Below are positions 7,975 to 15,990 of a stretch of 64,000 bases of DNA, one piece after another; the stretch's first letter is position 1; every line of letters begins with the position of its first letter. The DNA is taken from the NCBI RefSeq assembly GCF_001663175.1, contig NZ_CP016033.1, forward strand, positions 1,426,001 through 1,490,000. The letters run 5' to 3'. Source of the stretch: Erythrobacter neustonensis (GTDB taxonomy: Bacteria; Pseudomonadota; Alphaproteobacteria; Sphingomonadales; Sphingomonadaceae). The position numbers and the translations under genes were made by a program. The notes beneath the pieces are model-generated. The model worked only from the letters and a program-made list of their open reading frames with translations, searched no databases and was not told where the DNA came from.

Positions 7975-9945
7975 GTGAACGGCAGCGATACGACCCGCAC
8001 CGATCCGCGCCCGCTGCTGTTCGTCAGCTATTCGCGCAGCGACCTCGAACGCGCGCGCCCGGTGATCGCACTCCTCCAGTCACACGGCTTTGATGTGTGG
8101 TGGGACGGGCGGCTCGAAGGGGGCGAGAACTTCCTTGCCACCACCGAGACCGCGCTTGAAAATGCGACATGCGTGGTGGCGCTGTGGTCGGCGACCTCGG
8201 TGCAATCGCACTGGGTGCGCGACGAGGCGCAGCGCGGGCGCGAGCGCGGGTGTCTGGTGCCGCTGTCGATCGACGGGACGATGGCGCCGCTGGGGTTCCG
8301 GCAGTTTCAAGTGCTCGACATCACCGGTTGGGACGGCACTCGCGGCCATCCGCTTGCCGAGCGGATCCTCGTCGCGGTGCGCGCGCGGCTGGGCGGAGCA
8401 CCCGGTGCCGCCGCGCCAGTGCCGGTGCCCACCGCGATGCCGCCCCCGGCTGCGCGCGGATTTGCGCTGTCGCGGCGCGGGCTGGTCGCGGGCGGGATCG
8501 GGCTTGCGGGGGCAGCGGGCCTCGTCGGCGCGTGGCGCTTCGGGCTGATCGGCGGGGCGGGGGCGGCGAGCACGTCGATGGTAGTCCTCCCCTTCGCCAA
8601 CGAAACCGGCGATCCGGCGCGCAAGTATTTCTCCGAGGGGCTGGCGCGCGAGGTGCGCGCGATCCTGTCGCGCAATCCGCGGCTGCGCGTCGCCGCCCCC
8701 ACGTCCTCGAGCGCGCTCGGCGGCGAGGACGATTTCGCGATCGGCCGTAAACTCGGCGTCGCCCATATCCTGCGCGGCAGCGTGCAGCGCGACACCGCGC
8801 GGGTGCGCGTTTCGGCCGAGCTGGTCGAGATCGACGGCGGCGCGGTGCGCTGGGCCGAAACCTACGACCGCGCGCTTGCCGATGTCTTCGCGGTGCAATC
8901 GGAAATCGCGCAGACCGTGGCGCTCTCGCTGGTCGCCACGGTCGCCTCCGATACCGAGGCCAGAGCCGCCGCCAGCGCGCAGGGCGAGATCGGCGGCACC
9001 GCTTCGGTCGCCGCCTACGAGGCGTTCCTGCGCGGCATGGCGCTTTACGATCTGTCCGCCGGGGACGAGAGCGACCGCGCCGCGCTCGCGCAGTTCGAGG
9101 CCGCGGTGCGCGACGATCCCGCCTATGCCGCCGCGCACGCGATGCGCGCGACGATGCTGGCCGCGGTCGCCAACAATGTCGTCAGCGACAAGCGCGAGAT
9201 GCGCCGCCTGTTCGATGCCGCGCGTGCCGCGGCCGAACGGGCCATCGCGATCGAACCGCGGCTGGCGCGCGGGCATCTGGCGCTGGGCTTCGTGCTCAAC
9301 AACGGGCGGCTCGACCGGGCGGGGGCCGCGCCGCATTACCGCGCGGCGCAGCGGCTTGCGCCGGGCGATGCCGATGTGCTGCGCTCGGTCGCGGGGTTCC
9401 TCGCCTATGGCCCCGACGTGCAGGCGGCAACGCGGATGATCGGCGAGGTGCTGAAGCTCGACCCGCTCAACGCCCGCGCGTTCCGCAGTGCAGGCTATGT
9501 CGCGCTGTTCGCGCGCGACACCCGCACGGTCGCGGCGCGGATGCAGCGCGCGCTCGCGCTCAACCCGAGCATCGCCAGCGCGCAGTTCGCAATTGCGATC
9601 GCCTTGCTGATGGAGGGCGATGCTGAAGGCGCGCTTGCCGCGGCGGGCAAGGAGGCGGGCCAATCCTACGCGCTCACCGCGACCGCGATCGCGCGGCACC
9701 GGCTGGGCGATGCAGCGGGCTCGGATGCGGCCTTGCAGGAGATCGCCGAGGGGTTCGACAACAGCCAGTATCAGCAGGCGCAGGTCCATGCCCAGCGCGG
9801 CGAGGCGGCGGCGGCGCTGGCGCTGCTCGACGCGGCGTGGGAGGCGCGCGATCCCGGATTGTTGTGGCTGGCGAACGATCCGCTGATGGACCCGCTGCGC
9901 CGCGCCCCCCCTTTCGCGCAATTGCTATTGCGGCTGGGGTCATGA
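7975..9945 (+). CDS. TIR domain, TolB-like and TPR protein
   Basis: 656 residues from the GTG at 7975, with GGGGGGAGGA upstream. Order: TIR domain (about 12-125: PLLFVSYSRSDLERARPV, FDVWWDGRLEGGENF, CVVALWSATSVQSHWV); a linker; one membrane helix (about 165-190); a TolB-N/adenylate-cyclase-associated beta domain (about 200-320: VVLPFANETGDPARKYFSEG, GVAHILRGSVQRD); then TPR-like helical repeats to the end. The TIR part is probably cytoplasmic and the rest periplasmic. The usual NADase glutamate at the start of the alpha-C helix is not obvious (NFLATTETALENA), so a scaffold role is as likely as NAD cleavage. Similar architectures occur in sphingomonads; the ligand and output are unknown. Confidence 0.85.
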   Translation: MNGSDTTRTDPRPLLFVSYSRSDLERARPVIALLQSHGFDVWWDGRLEGGENFLATTETALENATCVVALWSATSVQSHWVRDEAQRGRERGCLVPLSIDGTMAPLGFRQFQVLDITGWDGTRGHPLAERILVAVRARLGGAPGAAAPVPVPTAMPPPAARGFALSRRGLVAGGIGLAGAAGLVGAWRFGLIGGAGAASTSMVVLPFANETGDPARKYFSEGLAREVRAILSRNPRLRVAAPTSSSALGGEDDFAIGRKLGVAHILRGSVQRDTARVRVSAELVEIDGGAVRWAETYDRALADVFAVQSEIAQTVALSLVATVASDTEARAAASAQGEIGGTASVAAYEAFLRGMALYDLSAGDESDRAALAQFEAAVRDDPAYAAAHAMRATMLAAVANNVVSDKREMRRLFDAARAAAERAIAIEPRLARGHLALGFVLNNGRLDRAGAAPHYRAAQRLAPGDADVLRSVAGFLAYGPDVQAATRMIGEVLKLDPLNARAFRSAGYVALFARDTRTVAARMQRALALNPSIASAQFAIAIALLMEGDAEGALAAAGKEAGQSYALTATAIARHRLGDAAGSDAALQEIAEGFDNSQYQQAQVHAQRGEAAAALALLDAAWEARDPGLLWLANDPLMDPLRRAPPFAQLLLRLGS

Positions 9946-9997
9946 TAGCTTTCGCCCCGGCACCCGGCTTGGGGCGCCGTGATCGGGGGAAGAGGAC

Positions 9998-10237
9998 ATG
10001 AGAAAAATCGTTGTGTTTGCGGGGCTTGCATCGGCTGCGCTGGCGCTTTCGGCATGCGGGAAGAAGGCCGAGGAAGCACCCGCTGCGCCCGCCACCACCG
10101 AGGCCGAGATGATGGCCCCTGCCGAAACGCCCGCCGCAATGCCTGCTGAAACCCCGGCGGCCGAACCGATGATGACCGAAACCCCGGCACCTGCCGACGA
10201 TGTCGATCCCACCAACAATCCGATCGGCCCGGGCTGA
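9998..10237 (+). CDS. Small Ala/Pro/Glu-rich lipoprotein
   Basis: 79 residues with a lipoprotein signal (FAGLASAALALSAC, modified Cys20). The mature part is almost wholly low complexity: repeated Pro-Ala-Glu-Thr-Pro-Ala units, ending VDPTNNPIGPG. It lies 52 nt after the TIR gene, possibly in the same transcript, and is convergent with the protease gene that follows. No enzymatic domain; likely a surface or envelope spacer protein. Confidence 0.75.
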   Translation: MRKIVVFAGLASAALALSACGKKAEEAPAAPATTEAEMMAPAETPAAMPAETPAAEPMMTETPAPADDVDPTNNPIGPG

Positions 10238-10257
10238 TCGCCCCGCCCGAGGGTAGG

Positions 10258-12528
10258 CTAGCGCGGGGGTAGCATCCGGCGCAGCCAGTCCTGCACCGCG
10301 GGATGCGCCAGCCGGGTGAAGCGGCTGGGCTTGCCCGCGGTGCCGCAGGCCTTGCCCGAGGATATCACCCCGATCACCACCGGGGTGCGCGGGCCCTGGG
10401 GGCCGGGTTCGAACACCATCAGCGGGCCGCCGCTGTCGCCGCTGCACGCCTGCTGGCGGTTGGCGCTGTCCGCGCACAAGACCGTATCGCGCGCGCCGTC
10501 GGGCGCCTTGATCGTGCGCTGACAGGCATCGGGGGTGCGCAGCAGGACCGTGCCGCGCAGCAGGCTGGTGGGCACCGGCCCCTGCGCCAGTTCGGTGCGG
10601 CCCCAGCCGAACACCTGTGCGGGCGCGGCGGGCGTGATGATCCGCGCATCCATCGCCTTGCCATCGGTGGCGACGGTGCGCGGCGCAAAGGCAGGCCCGG
10701 CACGCGTGCCGCTGTTAGGGTCATAGCGGATCAGCGCGACATCGAAATAATAGGGCTGCGCGCCGGTATAGGCGGGGTGCGGGTGGGCCGCGGTGATGCG
10801 GTAGCTGATCCCTTCGGCGCCGTTGGGATCGCTCACCCCCAGCCGCAGGCGGTGCCCGGTGCGGGTGATGTCGAGCCCCTGATCGGTGAGGCAATGCGCG
10901 GCCGTCAGCACCCAGCCGGTGCGCACCACCGTGCCGCCGCACAGCACGCGGCTGCTGGGCCCCACCGCAAGCGTGCCGATCCGTTCGGGGCGCCAGATCA
11001 GCGCCGTCCAGGGAGCAGCCCCCTTGGCAACCAGGCTGCCTTCCATGACATAGGCGGTGCTGGGGCAGACGGTGTCGGCATAGGTCACCCCGCGATAGGC
11101 GACGTGCGAGGTGGTGCAGATGTCCTCGGCCACCCGGCGCGGCGGCGTGGGAGGAAAAGGCGGCTCGGCACCCTCGACATCGGCGTCGCTATCGGCAGGC
11201 GGCAGCGGGGTTGCCGGATCGCGCGCAAGCCGGTTGATCAGCCAGTTGCACGCGCGCCTGAAGCCGGCGGTGCAGCCATCATGGATCAGCGCATAGGCGC
11301 GCGGCGTATCGCGGGCGAGGCGGTTGCCCGCGACCCATTCGTCGGCAAGCACGAAGCAGGTTTCCTCCGCTCCCGCCGCGCAGCCGCGCGAGAGCAGCGC
11401 TTCGGCGCGGGCAGTATCAGGCGGCGGATCGTCGGGCGGTGCGCTTGCCAGAAGCAGCATGCCCGCCGTCCCGCAGGTATTCGCGCGTTCGGCCGCCGCA
11501 TCCGCGTCCGCGCTTTCGCACAGCGCGATCAGCAGGTCCTGCGCCTTGCGCACATCGCCCGCGGCAAAGCCCCCGTCCTGATACCGCATGGCAAACGCGT
11601 GGCAGGCGGCGCGGTCCCCGCCATCGCAGGCAGCGAGCATCGCACCCTCATCGCGCAGCCGCGCGGCGAGGGTGCAGGCATCCGCGCTTGCCGGGCAACC
11701 CCGATCCAGCGCCGCGAGAGCGCGTGCGTTCGCCGCTTTGTCATCGGGTGCGCTGCGTGCGGCGAGTTCCTCCTGCGCCAGATCGAAACAGGCCAGCCCG
11801 CCGTATCCTTCGCAGGCGCGTTCCAGATCGGCGAGCAGCGCGGCGCGATCGTCCCGCCATACCGGGCCGAAGGGGCGGCGCGCGGCGGTGCATTCGAAAC
11901 TGTCGCCCGCCGCCGCGCAGAGCTTCGCGGCGATGGTGCGGGCTTCCTCGCGCGCGGCAGGGCTGCGGCGCGGGCCGGTAAGCGATTGCACCAGCGCAAG
12001 GCAGGACGCCGTATCGCCGCGCGTGCAGGCGACGCGGCGCAGATCATCGGCAGCCGCGCGGTTGGCACGCGCGCCGACACCGTCTTCGACCAGCCGCGCA
12101 TGGGGCGCGCAGGCATTATTTGCACCAAGCGTGCAGGCGCGTGCGAGCAGTTCGGCCTGTTCGGCGCTCACCTCCCAGCCATCGGCGAGCCGCACCAGAT
12201 CGGCAAGGTCGCGGCACGCCTGCGCGATCCCGCCATCGCACGCCTTGCGCCACAGCAATTCGGCGACCGGGCGGTTCTGCGGCTGCCCCGCGCCGTCGCG
12301 CAGCGCGGCGGCAAGCGCGGTGCAGGCAGGCAGGTCGCCCCCCTCGCACAGCGCAAGATCGGCGGCGTAATCCTGCTGTTGGCGGGCGAGCACCGCGGCG
12401 TCCTTTTCGGGCGCGGCATAGCGGGAATCGGATTGCGGATAGGTGCGCGGGCCTGCGGGGCTTTGCGCGGCGAGCGGGGCAAACGCGCATACCGCGACCA
12501 CCGCCGCGAGAAACCGGAGCCATGCCAT
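10258..12528 (-). CDS. Cysteine-rich Sel1-repeat protein fused to trypsin-like protease
   Basis: 756 residues with a signal peptide (LRFLAAVVAVCAFAPLAAQ). Residues about 55-460 are Sel1-like (TPR-related) repeats with paired cysteines, for example CEGGDLPACTALAAAL and CDGGIAQACRDLADLV, reminiscent of Hcp-type solenoids. Residues about 510-750 form an S1 serine protease. The His is in VLTAAHC (about 543), the Asp in DVALIRYD (about 597) and the Ser in CSGDSGGPL (about 697), so the triad looks intact. The protein should be periplasmic or secreted, with the repeats acting as the recognition part and cysteines forming disulfides. It is convergent with the lipoprotein gene (20-nt gap). The substrate is unknown. 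Confidence 0.88.
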   Translation of the reverse strand: MAWLRFLAAVVAVCAFAPLAAQSPAGPRTYPQSDSRYAAPEKDAAVLARQQQDYAADLALCEGGDLPACTALAAALRDGAGQPQNRPVAELLWRKACDGGIAQACRDLADLVRLADGWEVSAEQAELLARACTLGANNACAPHARLVEDGVGARANRAAADDLRRVACTRGDTASCLALVQSLTGPRRSPAAREEARTIAAKLCAAAGDSFECTAARRPFGPVWRDDRAALLADLERACEGYGGLACFDLAQEELAARSAPDDKAANARALAALDRGCPASADACTLAARLRDEGAMLAACDGGDRAACHAFAMRYQDGGFAAGDVRKAQDLLIALCESADADAAAERANTCGTAGMLLLASAPPDDPPPDTARAEALLSRGCAAGAEETCFVLADEWVAGNRLARDTPRAYALIHDGCTAGFRRACNWLINRLARDPATPLPPADSDADVEGAEPPFPPTPPRRVAEDICTTSHVAYRGVTYADTVCPSTAYVMEGSLVAKGAAPWTALIWRPERIGTLAVGPSSRVLCGGTVVRTGWVLTAAHCLTDQGLDITRTGHRLRLGVSDPNGAEGISYRITAAHPHPAYTGAQPYYFDVALIRYDPNSGTRAGPAFAPRTVATDGKAMDARIITPAAPAQVFGWGRTELAQGPVPTSLLRGTVLLRTPDACQRTIKAPDGARDTVLCADSANRQQACSGDSGGPLMVFEPGPQGPRTPVVIGVISSGKACGTAGKPSRFTRLAHPAVQDWLRRMLPPR

Positions 12529-12710
12529 CCTCAGCGCCTCCCCACCTCAGCCGCTCGCACCAGGTTACGCCCTCGTTGCCGTAGCGTCAATTTGTGCGCT
12601 TGGTGCTTGTGCGGGGGCAGCGGGCGTGATTAACCTTGGCCAGCACGGCCGGGCGCGCACGGGGGGTGCGCGGCGGAGGCGTGCCAAGCGGCGGGGGACA
12701 CGACCGAGCC

Positions 12711-13997
12711 ATGCCAGCAAGCAACCCTTCGCCCGCTGCGCTTCCCGCCCCGCTCGATGCCGATTGGCAGCCGCATCTCGCGCTCGGGATCACCGGACAC
12801 CGCGCGGCCAACCCTGCCTACAGCGCGCATGCGGATGCGATCGGTGAAGGGCTGGGCGCGCTGTTTGCCCGGATCGAGGCGATTGCGGCAGGCCTACCGG
12901 GCGCGCGCGGCGCGGTGCGGCTGCACAGCCTGCTGGTCGACGGCACGGATCAGCTTGCCGCCGACCATGCGCTGGCCACGGGCTGGGAACTGGCCGCGGT
13001 GCTGCCCTTCGGCGCGCGGCTCAACGCCGCGATCAATGCCCATCCCGAAAGCCTTGGCGATGCCGATGCGCTGCTGGCGGGCGGGGAACCGCAGAATCCT
13101 GCCGCGCGCGCCAAAGTGGTGGCGATCCGCACCACCACCGCACGTGCGCGGGTGTTCGCGCTGGCCGATCGCGATAGCGAGATTGCGGGCCTGTGGCGCG
13201 CCAGCCTTGCCGCGCCGGACGACATCGCAGCCGCGCGCGCGTTCGATACGCTCGCCTCGGAGAATGTCGCGCTGGCTGGACGGGTGATGATCGAACGCAG
13301 CGATCTCGTCATCGCGGTGTGGGACGGCCGGGTCAGCAATCTGCCCGGCGGCACGGGCCACACCGTCACCGCCGCGCTGGCGCTGGGCGCGCCGGTGCTA
13401 CTGATCGACCCCGCGCAGCCCGCGACCTGGCGCATTCTCACCCGGCCCGAGGAATTGGGCCACCCCGCGACGCTTGGTGCCGCCCCCGACTGGGCGCGGC
13501 TGGAAGCGATCATCCGCGCCGCGATCATGGTCGAAGGCTGGTCGCCCGCGCAGCCTTCGCGCGAACGCTGGCGCCCCCGGTCGAGCCGCCTGTTCGGGCT
13601 CTACCGCCGGATCGAGCGCGTGTTCAGCGGCGCGCCCGGCGCGTTGGGATCGATGCGCGTTCCCTACGAAGCGCCGCAAGCGATTGCCACGGGCAGCGGG
13701 GCAGCGGTGATCGCCGCCGCCGCCGCGATGCCCGGCGGCGACGGAGCGGTGGCGCGCGCGCTGGCGGACGAGGTGTTGCCGCTTTACGCTTGGGCCGACG
13801 GGGTCGCGAACCGGCTGGCCGATGCCTATCGCTCGGGCATGTGCGTGAACTTCGTGCTCGCCACGCTCGCGGTGGTGGTGGGCCTCGCCTATCTTCCGGC
13901 GGGGATGCAGGAGGAAAAGTGGGGCTTTGCGCTGGCCGAGTTGCTGCTGCTGGGCGGGATCATCGCGCTGACCGCGGCGGGCCTGCGGCTGGGGTGA
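12711..13997 (+). CDS. SLOG-domain membrane protein, N-terminal part (stopped by in-frame TGA)
   Basis: The N-terminal 428 residues of what looks like one 674-codon gene. A SLOG/LOG-type Rossmann domain spans about 20-285: LGITGHRAANPAY, LLVDGTDQLAADHAL, DLVIAVWDGR, LPGGTGHTVTAAL. Two membrane helices follow (about 380-428). The frame ends at TGA 13995-13997, right after GLRLG. The same frame then continues HRRWFAMRRAAEYLRHA, which is the expected continuation of a SLATT-type two-TM module with Trp in place of the stop. A single G-to-A change (TGG to TGA) or a sequencing error explains it. The start at 12711 is the most plausible ATG. SLOG domains bind nucleotide-type ligands in known systems; the function here is inferred. 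Confidence 0.7.
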   Translation: MPASNPSPAALPAPLDADWQPHLALGITGHRAANPAYSAHADAIGEGLGALFARIEAIAAGLPGARGAVRLHSLLVDGTDQLAADHALATGWELAAVLPFGARLNAAINAHPESLGDADALLAGGEPQNPAARAKVVAIRTTTARARVFALADRDSEIAGLWRASLAAPDDIAAARAFDTLASENVALAGRVMIERSDLVIAVWDGRVSNLPGGTGHTVTAALALGAPVLLIDPAQPATWRILTRPEELGHPATLGAAPDWARLEAIIRAAIMVEGWSPAQPSRERWRPRSSRLFGLYRRIERVFSGAPGALGSMRVPYEAPQAIATGSGAAVIAAAAAMPGGDGAVARALADEVLPLYAWADGVANRLADAYRSGMCVNFVLATLAVVVGLAYLPAGMQEEKWGFALAELLLLGGIIALTAAGLRLG

Positions 13998-14015
13998 CAC
14001 CGGCGCTGGTTCGCG

Positions 14016-14735
14016 ATGCGGCGCGCGGCGGAATATCTGCGCCACGCGCCCGCGCTGCTGGTGCTGGGGGTCGCACGCCCTGCCGGACGCTGGCCGCAGC
14101 CGGGCGGCGGCGGCCACGGGCACGCGCACGGCCACGGGGGCGGGCAGCTCGCCGACCGCTGGCCCGAACATTTCGCCCGTCACGCGCTGCGCGATGTCGG
14201 GCTGCCGCAGGTCGCGGTGACGCGCGATTACCTGCGCGCAGGGCTCGAAGGCGCGGTGCTGCCGCATATCGCCGGCCAAGTCGCCTATCACCGCAGCAAG
14301 GCGCGCAATCTGGCGCGCGCGCATCACAGGATCGACAAGGTGGCCGAGGCGTGTTTCGTGCTCGCGGTGCTGGCGGTGGCGGCCTATCTTGCGCTCAAGG
14401 GCGCGGGCGCGCTGGGATGGGTGCCCAAGGCGCGTGCGCATGATCTGTCGGCCTTCTTCACCTTCTGCGGGGTCGCCTTCCCGACGCTGGGCGCGAACCT
14501 TGCCGGGATCCGCTATTTTGCCGATTTCGAACGCTTCGCCGCAATCTCGCAGGCCGCCGCCGACCGGCTTTCGGGCATCGGCGCGCGGGTCGAACTCTTG
14601 CTCGGCGGCGATCCTGCCATGCTCACCTACCGCGCGGTCGCCGATCTGGTGCATGCGCTCGACGATGCGGTAATCGACGAGATTTCCGGCTGGCAGGCGA
14701 TGTTCGGGGCCAAGCCGCTCGCGCTGCCCGCCTAG
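14016..14735 (+). CDS. SLOG-associated membrane protein, C-terminal part after TGA
   Basis: Continuation, in the same reading frame, of the gene at 12711. It contains a His/Gly-rich linker (GGGHGHAHGHGGG), a basic helical stretch (AYHRSKARNLARAHHRID), a second pair of membrane helices (about 14347-14400 and 14446-14520) and a conserved-looking tail GVAFPTLGANLAGIRYFADF. The ATG at 14016 has no convincing ribosome site, so independent translation is doubtful. It is best read as the lost C-terminus of the interrupted protein. It ends in a 4-nt convergent overlap with the acetyltransferase gene on the other strand. Confidence 0.6.
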   Translation: MRRAAEYLRHAPALLVLGVARPAGRWPQPGGGGHGHAHGHGGGQLADRWPEHFARHALRDVGLPQVAVTRDYLRAGLEGAVLPHIAGQVAYHRSKARNLARAHHRIDKVAEACFVLAVLAVAAYLALKGAGALGWVPKARAHDLSAFFTFCGVAFPTLGANLAGIRYFADFERFAAISQAAADRLSGIGARVELLLGGDPAMLTYRAVADLVHALDDAVIDEISGWQAMFGAKPLALPA

Positions 14736-15901
14736 GCGGACGCGCCGCTGTCGAGCGCGCCCATCGCGCGGGCAAGCAGCGCGCGGCGGCACGGCCCGCC
14801 GATCGCCACCGCAAAGCGCGCAAAGCGGCGCTGTTCGGGCCACATCAGATCGGGCACCGTGCCCGCGGCGGCGCAGGCATCGAATTGCACCATGCCTTCA
14901 TGCCGCGCATGCTTGGCGATCCGCCGCATCAGCATCCGGTGCGGGGCAAAACCGCGCGCGCGGGCATCGATCCCCAGCGCCAGCCCATAGCCGCGCGCAT
15001 CCGACACCAGCCACGCGGCCATCGCCACGATCGTCTCCCCCGCGGCAAGGCTGGCCAGCCGCACCGCGCCGCGCTGCTGTCCGGCGGCGATCACGCTGCG
15101 CAAGGTGGCGGGCGCAAAGGGTGCCGCGCCCAGCGACCCGCCGCCGCGTTCGAGCGCGTGGAACGCCGCCAGCCACGGGCCGCAATCCTCGGCATGGCGG
15201 TGGAAGGCCAGCTTGAGCGGGCCATGCGCCACCGCTAGCAATGCCTCCTGCTCTTCCATCCGCGAGCGCATCAGCATTTCGGCGCGGGGCTTGGCGGGAA
15301 TGTCGGGGCGCCAGGCGGAGCGTGCAAAACCGCCCCAGCCGTGCAGCGCGCGCCCTTGCTGCGCGCACAGGCTGACCAGCGCGAGCGTGGCGGGATCGTC
15401 GAGCGGGAGCGCATCGGCAAACAGCCCGCCGGCAAGCCCGGGCCGCGCATCGAGCTGCGCCAGCAGCGCTTCCCAGAAGGCGTGTTCGGCGCCCGCGCGC
15501 ACCAGTGGCGTGCCGATCAGGCCGGTATGTGCATGCGCTGCGCCAAGCGGCCAGGTGTGCCATCCGCCCAGCCAGCCGGTGCCGGGAAGGCGTTCATATG
15601 CGATCGGCAGCATCCCGATCCAGCCGCCCGCGCGATCGCACACCACCGCCAGCCGCGCCGGGTAATCCTCTAGTAAGGGGGACAGGCACCAATCGGCGGC
15701 AAGCACGTTGCCGGGCGCCGCGCAGGCGGTGAGATTCGCCCAGCGGCGACGATCCGGCGGGGTCAGGCGGTCGCTGCGCAGGAACTGCACGCGCAGCCGT
15801 TCGCTTCCCAAAAGCGGGAAGGGGGAGGGGTGTTCGCCTCCGGACATGCGCGTATCGCGCACCGCGGAAGGCGGCACCAGGATGGGTTCGATCAGCGACA
15901 T
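14732..15901 (-). CDS. GNAT acetyltransferase, BioF2/CelD-like
   Basis: 389 residues. The layout matches the double-GNAT BioF2-like family often annotated as cellulose-biosynthesis CelD-type acetyltransferases. The N-terminal half contains ERLRVQFLRSDRLTPPDRRRW and AVVCDRAGGWIGMLPI. The C-terminal half contains LKLAFHRHAEDCGPWLAAFHAL, AAGETIVAMAAWLVSD and GLALGIDARARGFAPHRMLM. Such enzymes transfer acyl groups to sugars or peptides; the substrate here is unknown. The start at 15901 is followed upstream by about 90 nt of AT-richer DNA likely to hold its promoter. The 3' end overlaps the SLOG gene by 4 nt. Confidence 0.8.
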   Translation of the reverse strand: MSLIEPILVPPSAVRDTRMSGGEHPSPFPLLGSERLRVQFLRSDRLTPPDRRRWANLTACAAPGNVLAADWCLSPLLEDYPARLAVVCDRAGGWIGMLPIAYERLPGTGWLGGWHTWPLGAAHAHTGLIGTPLVRAGAEHAFWEALLAQLDARPGLAGGLFADALPLDDPATLALVSLCAQQGRALHGWGGFARSAWRPDIPAKPRAEMLMRSRMEEQEALLAVAHGPLKLAFHRHAEDCGPWLAAFHALERGGGSLGAAPFAPATLRSVIAAGQQRGAVRLASLAAGETIVAMAAWLVSDARGYGLALGIDARARGFAPHRMLMRRIAKHARHEGMVQFDACAAAGTVPDLMWPEQRRFARFAVAIGGPCRRALLARAMGALDSGASA

Positions 15902-15990
15902 GATTGCGGCCCTGTGCGAGTAAACCCTACTCGAATAATCAGCGCCTTAGTAGCAAGCTGGTGAAGGCTCCGTTAATATATGATAATAAA

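Noticed and set aside
8080..9921. 613-codon minus-strand frame over the TIR gene
   Set aside because: Arg/His/Gly-rich composition with no motifs, opposite a gene with clear domains.
10303..12633. 776-codon plus-strand frame over the protease gene
   Set aside because: No domain, Arg/Gly-rich; the minus-strand gene has an intact catalytic triad and signal peptide.
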